The position numbers were made by a program, and so were the translations under genes. From Cephalopachus bancanus (lineage: Eukaryota > Chordata > Mammalia > Primates > Tarsiidae), in assembly GCA_027257055.1 (NCBI GenBank), contig JAPVLO010000055.1:9695501-9759500 (forward strand): a stretch of 64,000 nucleotides of DNA, written 5' to 3'. Numbering within the stretch: position 1 is the first letter of the stretch; the number at the start of each line of letters is the position of its first letter. The notes under the pieces are model-generated. The model was not told the DNA's origin, searched no databases, and saw only the letters and a program-made list of their open reading frames with translations. Positions 50,110 through 60,010 of the stretch are shown here, one piece after another.

Positions 50110-50310
50110 AAAATTCTAGATCTGGTCATCTCAGCTGTTGATCCCAGGTCTGCCACCTGCCAACTGTGTGACCTTCAGCAAGCTACTTAACTTCTCTGTG
50201 CCTCAATTTCCTCATGTATCAATATTTTTTTAAAAACACTCATTGTGAGGATTAAATTAGATTATTGTTAAGTGTTTGGCAAAAAATGTGTATTATAAAT
50301 ATAGGCTACT
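50110..50310 (-). repeat. MIR SINE, well preserved
   Basis: 'ccaactgtgtgaccttcagc', 'aagctacttaacttctctgt', 'gcctcaatttcctcatgtat' and 'gaggattaaattagattatt' give a clear reverse-complement MIR. Confidence 0.88.
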
Positions 50311-50740
50311 AAATTTTATTTGGTTGTCTCATAGTTTACAAATACTTCAGTCACATTTTACTAAGGAGAACAAGGTCATTCGTGTCCGTTTTACCGAAAA
50401 AGAAGTGAGAGTCTAAGTAGCTTCCTCACATGGCTCCAGTGAATATGCAGTCCTGGACACTGCTCATGGAAAGGCTGGGCTTGTCCCAAATGGAGAGGCA
50501 CTTTCTGTAGCCAGCTCCCCACTACACATTATTTTACCAGGAAGTCAAAAAGGCATAGGCAATACCTATGCTCCAATTATGTTGATCAGCACAGCTCTCT
50601 GTCTGACTTGATCTTGTTCTCAAAAAATATATATATCTATATAGCTCAGAGGTGATGAAATCTTAGAGAATAACATGGTAAATCCAGCTGATCTTTGATG
50701 TGAAAGTGGAAAATAGACAGAAAAAAACTGATCTTTTTTT

Positions 50741-51025
50741 TTTTTTTTTTTGAGTTGGAGTCTCACTCTGTTGCTCAGACTGGAGTGCAGTGGCCGCTCC
50801 CGGCCACCGCAGCCTCAACCTGCTGGGCTCTGGCGATCCTTCCTCCTCAGCCTTCCAAGTAGCCAGATTACAGGCATGCGCTACCACGCCCGGCTGATTT
50901 TTTTGATTTATTGTAGAGATGAGGTCTCGCTGCCCAGGCGGGTCTCGAACCCGCGGGCTCAGGCAATCCACTCACCTCAGCCTCCCAAAGGCGCGGGATT
51001 ACAGGCTGAGCCACCGAGCCCGACT
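50741..51025 (-). mobile_element. Young-lineage Alu, best preserved copy, minus strand
   Basis: Dimer with a 17-nt TSD ('aaaactgatcttttttt' / 'aaaaccgatcttttttt') at 50724-50740 and 51026-51042. It contains the perfect left-arm stem-loop at 50938-50954, with the B box (ggttcgagacc in sense) inside it, the right-arm inverted repeat at 50787-50810 and the shortened linker. High CpG retention suggests a recent insertion. Confidence 0.96.
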
Positions 51026-51042
51026 AAAACCGATCTTTTTTT

Positions 51043-52181
51043 GTTGAACATTTGGTAATCTATGGTGTAACAGACATGCTGGAGTTGACTGAATGCTAAT
51101 ATAAAGTGAAATAATTAACAGTAAATTGGAAAAGTATAGCTTACTCTAATGCAACAACTGGAGTTATTTAATAAAAACTTAGTAGGTAATAATAGCTACA
51201 GTAAGGCACAGGTATTAATCATATATTCCATCATTGTCTTGCAGTCACAGCAGCAGATAAGCAGGGACTCTGCAGGTTTAAATTTAAAGTCCCCATGACA
51301 CTTAGGAAAATATAACTTCCTCCAAAGCTGGGAGAGAAATGAAGCTTCACCCACAAATCCTGCCACTCACAGAGAGGGCATTTCATGATTGGTGGAGGCT
51401 GGGACACAATTCCCTTGAACACCCACTCCCAGGCCAAGACTTAAGGGCATGACTCATCTGGAGTGAACAAGGCAATTTTCTGTGGGGAAAATGTGTCTCC
51501 ACCCCAGATGTTAGCCAAGTTCTGCTTAATTAAGTAAAATTCTGTGAGCCTGAACACGTACCAGCAATGCTTTCAGTTCTAACAACTGTGGAGAAAAGAG
51601 TGCTGGAGAAAGGATAGAATGCTTGCATACTGGCTCCAATCAAATGCAGTTTGTGAATTGCAATTATTTACACAAATGTAATTGGTCAAGACATTACCAA
51701 GAAATAAAAATAAAGATTTTATGCTTCACAAAAAGGTCAGTTTAATTCAAGATGTGTTCATTGATCATCTATCATGTACAAGAAGATTCTGAAAAAGAAA
51801 ATGTTTGGAGTCAGTAGGTGAAAAGGGTAAGGAGTTGTGATGAAAAGAAGTGAACAAAAATGTCAAGGAAAATACTTCTTCCCTGGCAAGCTTTCAATTT
51901 CATGAGAGAATCTGCCATGGCAACCATTGCACAAGATAGAATAAATAGGAGCTGAAGAAAAGTTATAGAAACTTTCTATAGAAGAATAGAGGAAGAACAG
52001 ATTGACTCTCACTGGAAAAAATGTTGAGGGGGGCTTCTCAGAGACCCATTTGTAAATGATCCCCCTACTAGCATTCCCATAAATCATACTCCTACTGGCA
52101 CTTGATGGCAGATATATGATTTGGACACAACTTCACACATGACTTAACTGCTTAAAATAAAGTATAAATAAACAACCCAGG
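51043..52181. other. Unassigned AT-rich sequence
   Basis: No recognised repeat or gene. Confidence 0.35.
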
Positions 52182-52907
52182 TGTTGTGATTTGAATTGTG
52201 TCTGCCCGCTCAAAAAGATGCTAGCGTCCTAAACCTCAGAACCTCAGAGTCTGACTTTACTTAGAAGTAGGATCTTTCAGAGATAATAAGGTTAAAATAA
52301 GGTCATGAGGGTGTAATACAAAATAACTGGTGTCCTCATCAATACCTGAACATATTGAGAGATGTGCAGAAGGTAGACTATGTGAAAAGACACAGGGAGA
52401 ATGCCACTTGAAGAAGAAGGCGGAGGTCAGGGGATGCTTCTACAAGACAAGGAACGCCAAAGACTCGTGGGAGAGTTGCTTCAATCCATATTTAAAATTT
52501 TTTATTTGCTATTCAGAGATGTGCTGGGTTTATCTCTATTTTCTTCTACAGTGGAGCAGCTGATAAGTCATTAATGTCAGGAGGACCATTTCAACACTAT
52601 TTATCAATGGCAGGGAGTGGTCTGGGCAGACCGGAAGGCAGACCGGAAGGCAGTAGGAAATAGGCACTTGGCCTTAGCCAACAGGATGCCCCCACTCTAC
52701 TACAGAGATACAATCGACATCCAAGTCAAGTCTCCGGAAGCTAGGGGACAAGCATGAAATGGATGCACCCTTATGGTCTTTCGGAAAAAACCAACCCTGC
52801 CAACACCTTGGTCTCTGATTTCTGAACTCTAACTGTGAGACAATAAATTTCTGTTAAGTGACCCAGTTTGTGACACTTCATTATGGTGGCCTTAGGAAAC
52901 AAGCACA
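52182..52907 (+). mobile_element. MLT1-type MaLR LTR with a large internal insert
   Basis: The LTR is seen in 'tgttgtgatttgaattgtgt', 'aggatctttcagagataata', 'ggtcatgagggtgtaataca', 'caaggaacgccaaagact', then after the insert 'ccggaagctagggg', 'tgccaacaccttggtctctg', 'gacaataaatttctgttaag' and 'ccttaggaaacaagcaca'. A segment of about 270 bp (52459-52729) interrupts it. Solitary LTR without genes. Confidence 0.85.
52459..52729 (+). repeat. Copy of the 54.4-kb segment inserted in the LTR
   Basis: Direct-orientation near-copy of 54384-54645, sharing 'agctgataag', 'atgtcaggaggaccatttca' and 'ccttagccaacag' and many other strings. It contains a 12-bp tandem duplication (gcagaccggaag twice, near 52627-52651) absent from the partner. 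Confidence 0.85.
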
Positions 52908-53009
52908 AGAGGTTTGACATGTTGGAAGACATCCCCCTAGGGTCTAGGGCCTAGGCCATAGGTTATATCTTAAAAGCATTATATATTAACAGAATGTTAT
53001 ATCATTTAT

Positions 53010-53092
53010 AAATAATTACATGTATGACCCTTTGTTCAAAAATATGAACAAAAAATTATATATATGACCCTTTGTTCAAAAAAAAGTGATGG
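53010..53092. repeat. 40-bp tandem duplication with inverted repeat
   Basis: 'tatgaccctttgttcaaaaa' occurs at 53023-53042 and 53063-53082. Between them 'tttgttc' and 'gaacaaa' (53031-53052) form a 7-bp inverted repeat. Confidence 0.85.
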
Positions 53093-53844
53093 AGAATCAA
53101 AAAATTGTACAACTGTTAAAAGTAATAAAATCCAGATAATCGTAGAAAGAAAATGAGATCTCTGATTCCCTTAAATTTCTTATGGCTGAAATACAACCCT
53201 TAATGGCATGGTAATATAGCTGTAAGTCACTGTGATTATCATAATCACGGGAAGTCTTACTTTCATGGTACTTTATAGTCTACTGGGTGCTTTTGCGTGA
53301 CTAAAGGAAGATGAGAATGTTCTATTCTAATCTGAGGATACAGAGCCCAGGGCTGTAGACATATACTACCCTATGTTTCAAGAACTGTGCTTTGCCATTT
53401 TTCCTCATATGCCTTCCAAACAGCCAGCACATAGCAAAAACTGAACAAATCTGGGACTTTTTGTTGAATAAAAACTGTATGTTTAATCCTCCCGTTTCTT
53501 TCTTCAACCTGATATTACTGCCCACTTAAAATGAGCACTTTCTACCACCTACCAACCCAGATGCAGACCCTAATCATACTTCTAGACAGAGGCCAGGTTC
53601 TCTGAGCAGAGCTTCCCCTCAGCACCTGATGGCTCCGTGAATCTCTTTTAACTTATTGTATAGGACAAAAAAAGTAGCATTTAAAAAACACTTGGCTGAA
53701 CTGTTACTGAGTGTATAGCATGAATCTAGCTGACTTTGACTTTTGTGGCAATTGTGTTTCTTGTGGTCATAGACAGGGGAACACATGATGCTTCTCTGGT
53801 GCTAGGGTGAGCCTGATCAATGTTGCCGGAAATAACAGAGCATT

Positions 53845-54105
53845 TCTCTTCTGCAGTGGAACGATTTGGACTTTGGTGTCAGATTGGCCTACATTCGAAT
53901 TTCAAGCCCAAAACGAATTTCATGACCTTGTACAAGTCCCACAATCTTTCTGAGCCCCTATCTCCCTTACCTGTAAGATGGGGACAACAGTCCTTCTCAG
54001 GTCCACAGAAAGATTCGATATAAATAATAATATTTATATTATTTATGTTAATAATAATGCATATGGGTACCTGGTCCACAGTAACTGCTCAACAAAGGTT
54101 TAATG
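53845..54105 (-). repeat. MIR SINE relic
   Basis: 'gaatttcatgaccttgtaca', 'ctttctgagcccctatctcc', 'tacctgtaagatggggacaa' and 'cacagtaactgctcaac' follow the reverse-complement MIR, with an AT-rich (TAATAA) expansion near 54020-54056. Confidence 0.8.
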
Positions 54106-54383
54106 TGTACCTTTGAATCCATCTCTAACTCTGTTAATTATGCTTGTTCTATTTCTGTTCTGCTGGCCAGTGTCCATGTTCTAAACACGTTAATATTTAG
54201 AACACTACTGGGTGATATTATGGAATTTTTTTTTAAAAAAAAGGGAAACATAGTTAGAATGTCACCATCTTCCTTCTTATGGCTCTTTCTTCATAGTAAC
54301 TCAATTTAATGATTATATTGACAACTGAAACAAAAGATATGTGTCACCCATGTGATTTCAGCATCTTCTTTCATTGTGCTGTA

Positions 54384-54645
54384 AAAGACTTGAGGGAGAA
54401 TTAGCTCAATCCATATTTTAAAATTTTTATTTGCCATTCAAGGATGAACTGGGTTCATTTCTAGCTTCTTCTACCATGGAGCAGCTGATAAGCTGTAATG
54501 TCAGGAGGACCATTTCAATACTATTTATCGATGGCAGGAAGTGGCCGGGGCAGAGTAGAAGGCAGAGGGTAGGAGGTGGGCTTGCAGCCTTAGCCAACAG
54601 AATGCCCCCACTCTACCACAGAGATATAATCGGCATCCAAGTCAA
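54384..54645 (+). repeat. Partner segment of the insert at 52.5 kb
   Basis: About 262 bp, roughly 85% similar by eye to 52459-52729, in the same orientation 1.9 kb away. It is not flanked by LTR sequence. The second half faintly resembles a hAT/MER5-type element in reverse, so an unrecognised transposon remains possible. Confidence 0.75.
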
Positions 54646-55059
54646 TGCTTCCTTTCTGAAGCCGTATCTCCTCAGTTGTAAGTAGTACAACCTGAAGCTG
54701 TCTAAAGAAGTGAGTGGAGGGTCTAGCCCTTCATTGACTTTTCCAGATTAACCTATGACTCTCTGGACATAGCTCTTAGGTCTGTGGTTTAGGTCACATT
54801 TAACCAGAACACTCAGTGAGAGAGACATTCCAGAAGGGGCTGCTAGGCTACATCTAAATTTTGGCAAATACCCTAATGCTGGGGTACTGAATATAAGGAG
54901 AGAGGAAGGCATTGAGAAAATGGGGTTTAGTCTGAAATAGCAGTAGACTCTATCCAAAAGAAGTGAATAACAGGATTGGCTGACAGAACATAAGGAGTGA
55001 AGAAATGAAAAACTCAAAACTGATGACATACCCTCACCTATTCAAGGACATCATTCCAA
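54646..55059. other. Unassigned sequence
   Basis: No recognised element. A minus-strand 93-codon frame (54748-55029) has no motif. Confidence 0.35.
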
Positions 55060-55915
55060 CTCTTCCCCCCAATATGATGAATTTTCCAGATGTACTAGAT
55101 TGTTCACACCAGCGTATAGACAGGATATCCTTTCTCTCATCCTTCAAGAAGCTGTCTCTCAACCCTACTTGTCCCTTCAGCTCACATTTCTTTCTCTGTT
55201 CGCCTTTTCAGCAAATCTTCCTGAGAGTGTTCCCATCCTTTCCTAAATCTTCATACTTTTACACCTTCATACTACTGCAATTGCTCCTGTCAAAGCCAGC
55301 AACAACCACCCATGCAACAAACTCGTAAGCAGCATTTGACATTGTTGGCCTCTCCTTATTTCTATATACTTTTCGCTTGTCTACCTTCTAGGGCACCATA
55401 TGCTCTTGATTTTTCTTCCAGTCTCACTGAACAGTCTTTTTCTGTCTCTTTTCCTGGTTTTTAATCTTTTCTCCAACCTTTAATGTTGAAGTATCCCAGG
55501 GCTCAGTCCTTGGAATTCATCTCCCTTCAGTCTGTACTTATCTCACATAATATCATGCACTTGGGATTCTAAAATTGTGTATCTTCACTCTGAACTTCTC
55601 CAGGAAAGTAGATGCTTCATAACTCTGCTTGAAAGTCTAAAAGCAGTCTCAAATACAATCTAACCACAATTAAGTCCTGATATTCCACTTCTCAACTTGA
55701 TCTACTTGAAGTCCTTTAAGTTCATGAAAACTTATCCTCTAGCTGCTCAAGTCAAACGTTTAGATTCTTTTTTGACTCCATTTTTTTTTTCATACTCCAG
55801 TCTCACCTGTCACCAAATCCTATCGTCATTACCTTTAAAATATACTCAGCACAAAATGCATCCCTATTCAAAGAAATGTGGCATAATTCAGAGTTTCTAC
55901 ATTACATCATAAACA
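55060..55915 (+). mobile_element. L2 LINE ORF2 (RT region) relic
   Basis: A CR1/L2-type reverse-transcriptase region: 'cagcatttgacattgttggc', 'tgttgaagtatcccagggct', 'cagtccttggaattcatctc', 'ttttttgactcc' and 'ctcacctgtcaccaaatcct' appear in L2 order. Many stops and gaps leave no intact frame. It is cut at its right edge by the Tigger1 insertion. Confidence 0.8.
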
Positions 55916-56141
55916 TAAACATACTTCAGGGATATTGCAGGTTTAGTTCTAGACCACTGCAATAAAGTGAATATCACAATAAAGTGAGTCATATATATTT
56001 TTTTGGTTTCCCAATACATAAAAGTTATATTTACGCTAAAATGTAGTCTATTAAGTATGCAACAGCCTTATGTCTAAAAAAACAATGAGAATACCATAAT
56101 TAATACTTTATTGCTAAAAATTACTAACAATTATCTGGCAT

Positions 56142-56530
56142 TAGGTGCATATATATTTTAAATTATTTGAAATTGTTATGACTTCTCATTGGATTGGTCC
56201 CTTTATTATTATATAATAGCCATCTTTATCTTTTTTTACTGTTGCTAATTTAAAATATATTTTATCTGATATGAGAATCGCTACTCTTGCTCATTTTTGG
56301 TTTCCATTTGTGTGGAATATTCTTCCCCACTCTCTACCTTGAGTCTATAAGAGTCTTTGTGATTTAAGCGGGTCTCTTGGAGGTAGCAGATATTTGGGTT
56401 GTGAGGCATTGAGATTATTTACATTCAGAGTTAATAATGATATGCAAAGTACGAGTATACTTATCATACTGCTTGTTACTGGCTGCTTTGTTTATGTATT
56501 TTCTCTACTATGTTGGTGTTCCATAAAGCC
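56142..56530 (-). pseudogene. L1 ORF2 endonuclease-domain remnant
   Basis: The sense translation shows the 'CYLQETRL' equivalent of the L1 endonuclease QETH motif, then a motif equivalent to 'GYYIIIKGPIQ', and ends at 'IYAPN'. Only the N-terminal part of the endonuclease domain is left, with frameshifts and an internal stop. No reverse transcriptase domain is present. Confidence 0.8.
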
Positions 56531-56557
56531 TGTGAGCTTTATGATTTCCAGCATTTT

Positions 56558-57561
56558 CTATTTGTGTATTTCAACATTTTGTTTCAGTATTTGGGATGCT
56601 TTTAATATTTCTTGTAGAGATGGTCTAGTGATGACAAATTCCCTCAGCGTTTGCTTGTCTGTGAAGAACTTCATATCCCCTTCATTTATGAAACTTGGTC
56701 TTGCAGGATGCAAAATCCTTGGCTGACAGTTACTCTGCTTAAGGAGATTAAAGATGGGGCCCCAATCCCTCTGGTTTGTAGGGTTTCTTCTGAGAAGTCT
56801 GCTGTTAGTCTGATAGGTTTGTAAGTTATTTGATGCTTTTGTCTCACTTCTCTTAAAATTATCCTTCACATTAACTTTGCATAGCAGGATGATCATGACT
56901 TGGGGATGATCTTTTTGCAATGAATTTTCTAGGGTTTCTTTTGGCTTCTTGTATCTGGATGTTTAGATCTCTAGCAAGGCCAGGGAAGTTTTTCTCCATT
57001 ATTCTCTCAAATAGGTTTCCCAAACCTGTTGCTTTCTCTTTTTCCTCAGGAACAAATATAATTCTTAGATTTGGATGTTTTACATAATCCCACATTTCTT
57101 GGAGACTTTGATCCGTTCTCTTGATTCATTTTTTCTTTATTATTGTCTGATTGGGTTAGTTTGAAAGCTTTGTCTGCAAGTTCTGAGATTCTTTCTTCTG
57201 CTTGCTGCTTGTTCTAGTCTACTGTTAGAAATTTCCACTGCATTTTGTACATCCCTAAATGCTTCTTTCATTTCCAGAATCTCAGCTTTTTTTTAAGGTG
57301 TTTATATCTTTGGAGAATTTTTCATCCATGTCCTGAATAGGTTTTTTTGTTTGTTTGTTTTAATTTCTTGATGCTGATTTTTAACTTTCTCCTGAAGTCC
57401 ATCAACCAACTTTTTCATCAACTTTTGAATTCTATGTCTGGAAATTCAATAATTTCATTTTGTTTAGGGTTCATTGCTGAAGAGTTGGTGTGGTCTTTTG
57501 GGATTGTCAGAGAACTCTGTGTTTTCATATTGTCAGAATTATTTTTCTGGTTCCTTTTCAT
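56558..57561 (-). pseudogene. L1 ORF1p pseudogene
   Basis: About 1 kb, matching the family length of roughly 335-340 codons. The start codon at 57561-57559 opens 'MKRNQKNNSDN'. A stop interrupts the frame about 48 codons in ('EFKS' then stop). The RRM part shows 'MWDYVKHPNLRI' and 'ENLFPGLARDLNIQIQEA'-like text, and the C-terminal domain shows 'DWGPIFNLLK' and 'FFTDKQTLREFV', hallmarks of ORF1p. Frameshifts separate the parts, so no functional RNA-binding protein is made. Confidence 0.92.
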
Positions 57562-58103
57562 TTGGGTAGACAATTTTTTTTTATCTGAAGCTGGGAGGGG
57601 GCTGACATAGGTACTGTAGGGTTCCCTTGGCTATATATAGTCTCACTGTGGTGGGTTTCTCAATTTTTAGATGTTGCAGATCTGTGCTTGTATCTCCACT
57701 GGCTCATGGCATCCTGAGTGGCCAGAGTGTCTTGAAGATTGTTGTTAGCTAGCGTTTAGGATCTGGCCTTCTCCAAAACTGTGGTATTGTATTTGATGTG
57801 ATTGGCTGTACTGTTAACCTTTGGCCAAGTGGTGGTACTTGTGGGAGAAAGTCAGCTATGGTGGTGGCCACAGGGTTTCTCCTTGGCAAGTGTTCCTTAA
57901 GGAAGTGCCCAGCCAGCCTAGACTGAGGGCAGGGCCCTGGGGGTTTTCCGAGTTTTATGTCTGTTTTGAGCCTTCTGGAGTATTCCAAGGGAAAGGAGAT
58001 GAGGTACACCACAAGTGTGCACACTTAGCTGACCCAGTGAGAACTGGGAGGGAGTCCGAGGCCACTGGGGTGATACTGTTGTGCAGAGCAGGCACAGAAG
58101 AAT

Positions 58104-58652
58104 TTGCTATGGCAACTTGTCCCTTCGGCTTTCACCTTGGCCTCAGGCAATTTGCAATCTGAAGGTCAAAGTGTATCCAGCCTCAGTGTCTCAGGTGTTT
58201 TCAGACTGCCTGCCCAAACAGGAACTGTCTGTAGCTGCAGTTTGCCCCTGGGGCCTGTTCCCACTCAAGCTGGCTGGAAAGCTGCCACTCTACCCCGCAA
58301 GGGTTGTATTCCTGAGAAATGTTGGCTGGCACTGCTCAAGTCTCTTTTTTTTCGGCACCATTCCATAGCAGAGTATGGTTGTAGGGAAAGCAATTTCCTG
58401 TGTGGGATTGGAGTCCCACAAGGCCCAGGGAGCCCTGAAAGTTCATGGCAGGAGCACATAACCCCTGAATTCCCATCATTCACCTTCTCTACTGTGTCTG
58501 GAGACTGTGTTGGACTGTGTGGTGCAGGAGAAGGTCTGGCCAGTTCTCACCCAGGTTGGTGCATTTTTTTCTTCTTTGCTTTAAGTGGTTATTATCACTC
58601 CTTTGACAGCTCATGGGATGTGCTGCTGGATTCATTCCTCTCTGAGTGCTGA
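58104..58652 (+). other. 182-codon antisense open frame in the L1 5'UTR
   Basis: The longest open frame in this part, on the strand opposite to the L1. It lies wholly within the 5'UTR. Human L1 has an antisense promoter and a short antisense ORF (ORF0) in its 5'UTR. The position is reminiscent, but I see no sequence basis for homology. No domain or signal is evident, and the GC-rich UTR lowers stop frequency, so it may be incidental. Confidence 0.35.
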
Positions 58653-58705
58653 GGAAACTGTCTTGGTTTACTCCATAGGAGAAATCCACTCTAGCTGCCT
58701 CATGT

Positions 58706-58716
58706 CAGCCATCTTA
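58706..58716 (-). promoter_or_regulatory. YY1-type site at the L1 5' end
   Basis: In sense the L1 begins '..taagatggctgac', with the AAGATGGC core used by YY1 at the start of L1 elements to set the transcription start. Its presence supports a full 5' end rather than a 5' truncation. Confidence 0.65.
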
Positions 58717-58728
58717 ATCTGGAAATCC

Positions 58729-60010
58729 AAAACTACTTCTTAAGCCATGGGCTGCAAAATGGATGTTGTATTCTCAGGTATAGAAACAACATTAATCTCC
58801 TTGTACATCTCTGTCAGAGCTCTTAAGTCACCAGGTGAATTTGCAGTGAACAGCAATATTTTGTAAGGAATCTTTTCTTCTTCCGAGCAGTAGATCTCAA
58901 CAGTGGACTTAAAATATTCAGTAAACCATGCTAAAACAGAGATGTTGTCATCCAGGCTAGAACACAGGCAGAGTAGATTTATTATAATTTATAAGAGTCC
59001 TAAAATTATTAGAGGAGCAAATGAGCATTGACTTCAGCTTAAAGTCACTAGCTGCATTAGCACCTAACTAGAGCGTAAGCTTGTCCTTTGAAGTTTTAAA
59101 GCAAGTCATTAATTACTTTCTAGCTATGAAAGTTCTGGATGGCATCTTCTTCCAATAGAATATTGTTTCATCTATATTTAAAATCTGTTGTTTAGTAACC
59201 AGGCTCAGTGACTCAGCCTGTAATCCCGCGCCTTGGGAGGCTAAGGTGAGTGGATTGCCTGACCCCGTGGGTTCAAGACCCGCCTGGACAACCTGGTGAG
59301 ACCTCATCTCTACAATAAATCAAAAAATTAGCCAGGTGTGGTAGCACGCGCCTGTAGTTCCAGCTACTAGGAAGGCTGAGGCGGAAGGATCACCAGAGCC
59401 CAGCAGATCGAGGCTGCAGTGGCTGGGAGCGGCCACTGCACTCCAGTCTGGGCGACAAAGTGAGACTCCACCTCAAAAATAAATAAATAAATAAATAAAA
59501 TAAAATCTGTTGTTTAGTGTAGCCACCTTGATCAATGATCTTATCTAGATTTTCTGGTTAACTTTGGGCAGCTTCTACATCAGCACTTGCTACTTCATCT
59601 TGCACTTTTATGTTCTAGAGAAGGCTTCCTTCTTTAAACCTCATAAACCAATGTCTGTTAGCCTCAAACTTTCCTTTGGCAGCTGTCTTACCATTCTCAA
59701 CCTTAACAGAATTGAAGAGAATGAAGACATTGCCCTTGATTCAGATTCGGTTTAAGGGAATATTGTGACTGGTTTGAACTTCTATCCAAACCACAAAACT
59801 ATCCATATTAGCAATAATTATTTTTAATTTTTTTATTACCTGTGTGTTCCCTGGAGTAACACTTTTAACTTCCTTTAAGACAACTCGGTTGTTTGGTGCA
59901 AGAGACCTAGCTTTAAACCTACTTTATCTTTCTGCATGCCCTCACTAAGCTTAATTATTTTCAGCTTTTAAGTGAAAGACATAAACAGCTTCCTTTCACT
60001 TGGAGGCCAG
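58729..60010 (-). pseudogene. Tigger1 transposase pseudogene
   Basis: The sense frame begins at 60010, where the expected ATG reads CTG. The N-terminal helix-turn-helix region ('KLIKLSEG'-like) follows near 59950. After the Alu interruption, 'NIDETIFYWKKMPSRTFIA' (59113-59190) is the start of the DDE catalytic core. The rest of the core continues to the L1 joint with stops, and the C-terminal part is deleted. Pogo-like transposase related to the CENP-B/JRK fold. Non-functional. Confidence 0.9.
59197..59501 (+). mobile_element. Young-lineage Alu nested in Tigger1
   Basis: Dimer with a perfect 17-nt TSD (aaaatctgttgtttagt) at 59180-59196 and 59502-59518, itself part of the Tigger1 transposase. 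The right-arm inverted repeat lies at 59416-59439. It has the longer left-arm linker and an (AAAT)n tail. Confidence 0.96.

Larger units (their letters stand above)
56142..58727 (-). mobile_element. L1 LINE with intact 5' end, 3' part missing
   Basis: Sense runs right to left: a 5'UTR of about 1.1 kb beginning near 58727 with an 'aagatggctgac' start, ORF1 (57561 to 56558), a short intergenic stretch and the first ~130 codons of ORF2, ending at 'atatatatgcacctaa'. Loss of the 3' end with retention of the 5' end is the reverse of ordinary L1 truncation. Here the same deletion appears to have removed adjoining Tigger1 sequence. Confidence 0.92.

Noticed and set aside
59564..59755. Plus-strand 63-codon frame
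   Set aside because: Antisense shadow of the Tigger1 transposase pseudogene.
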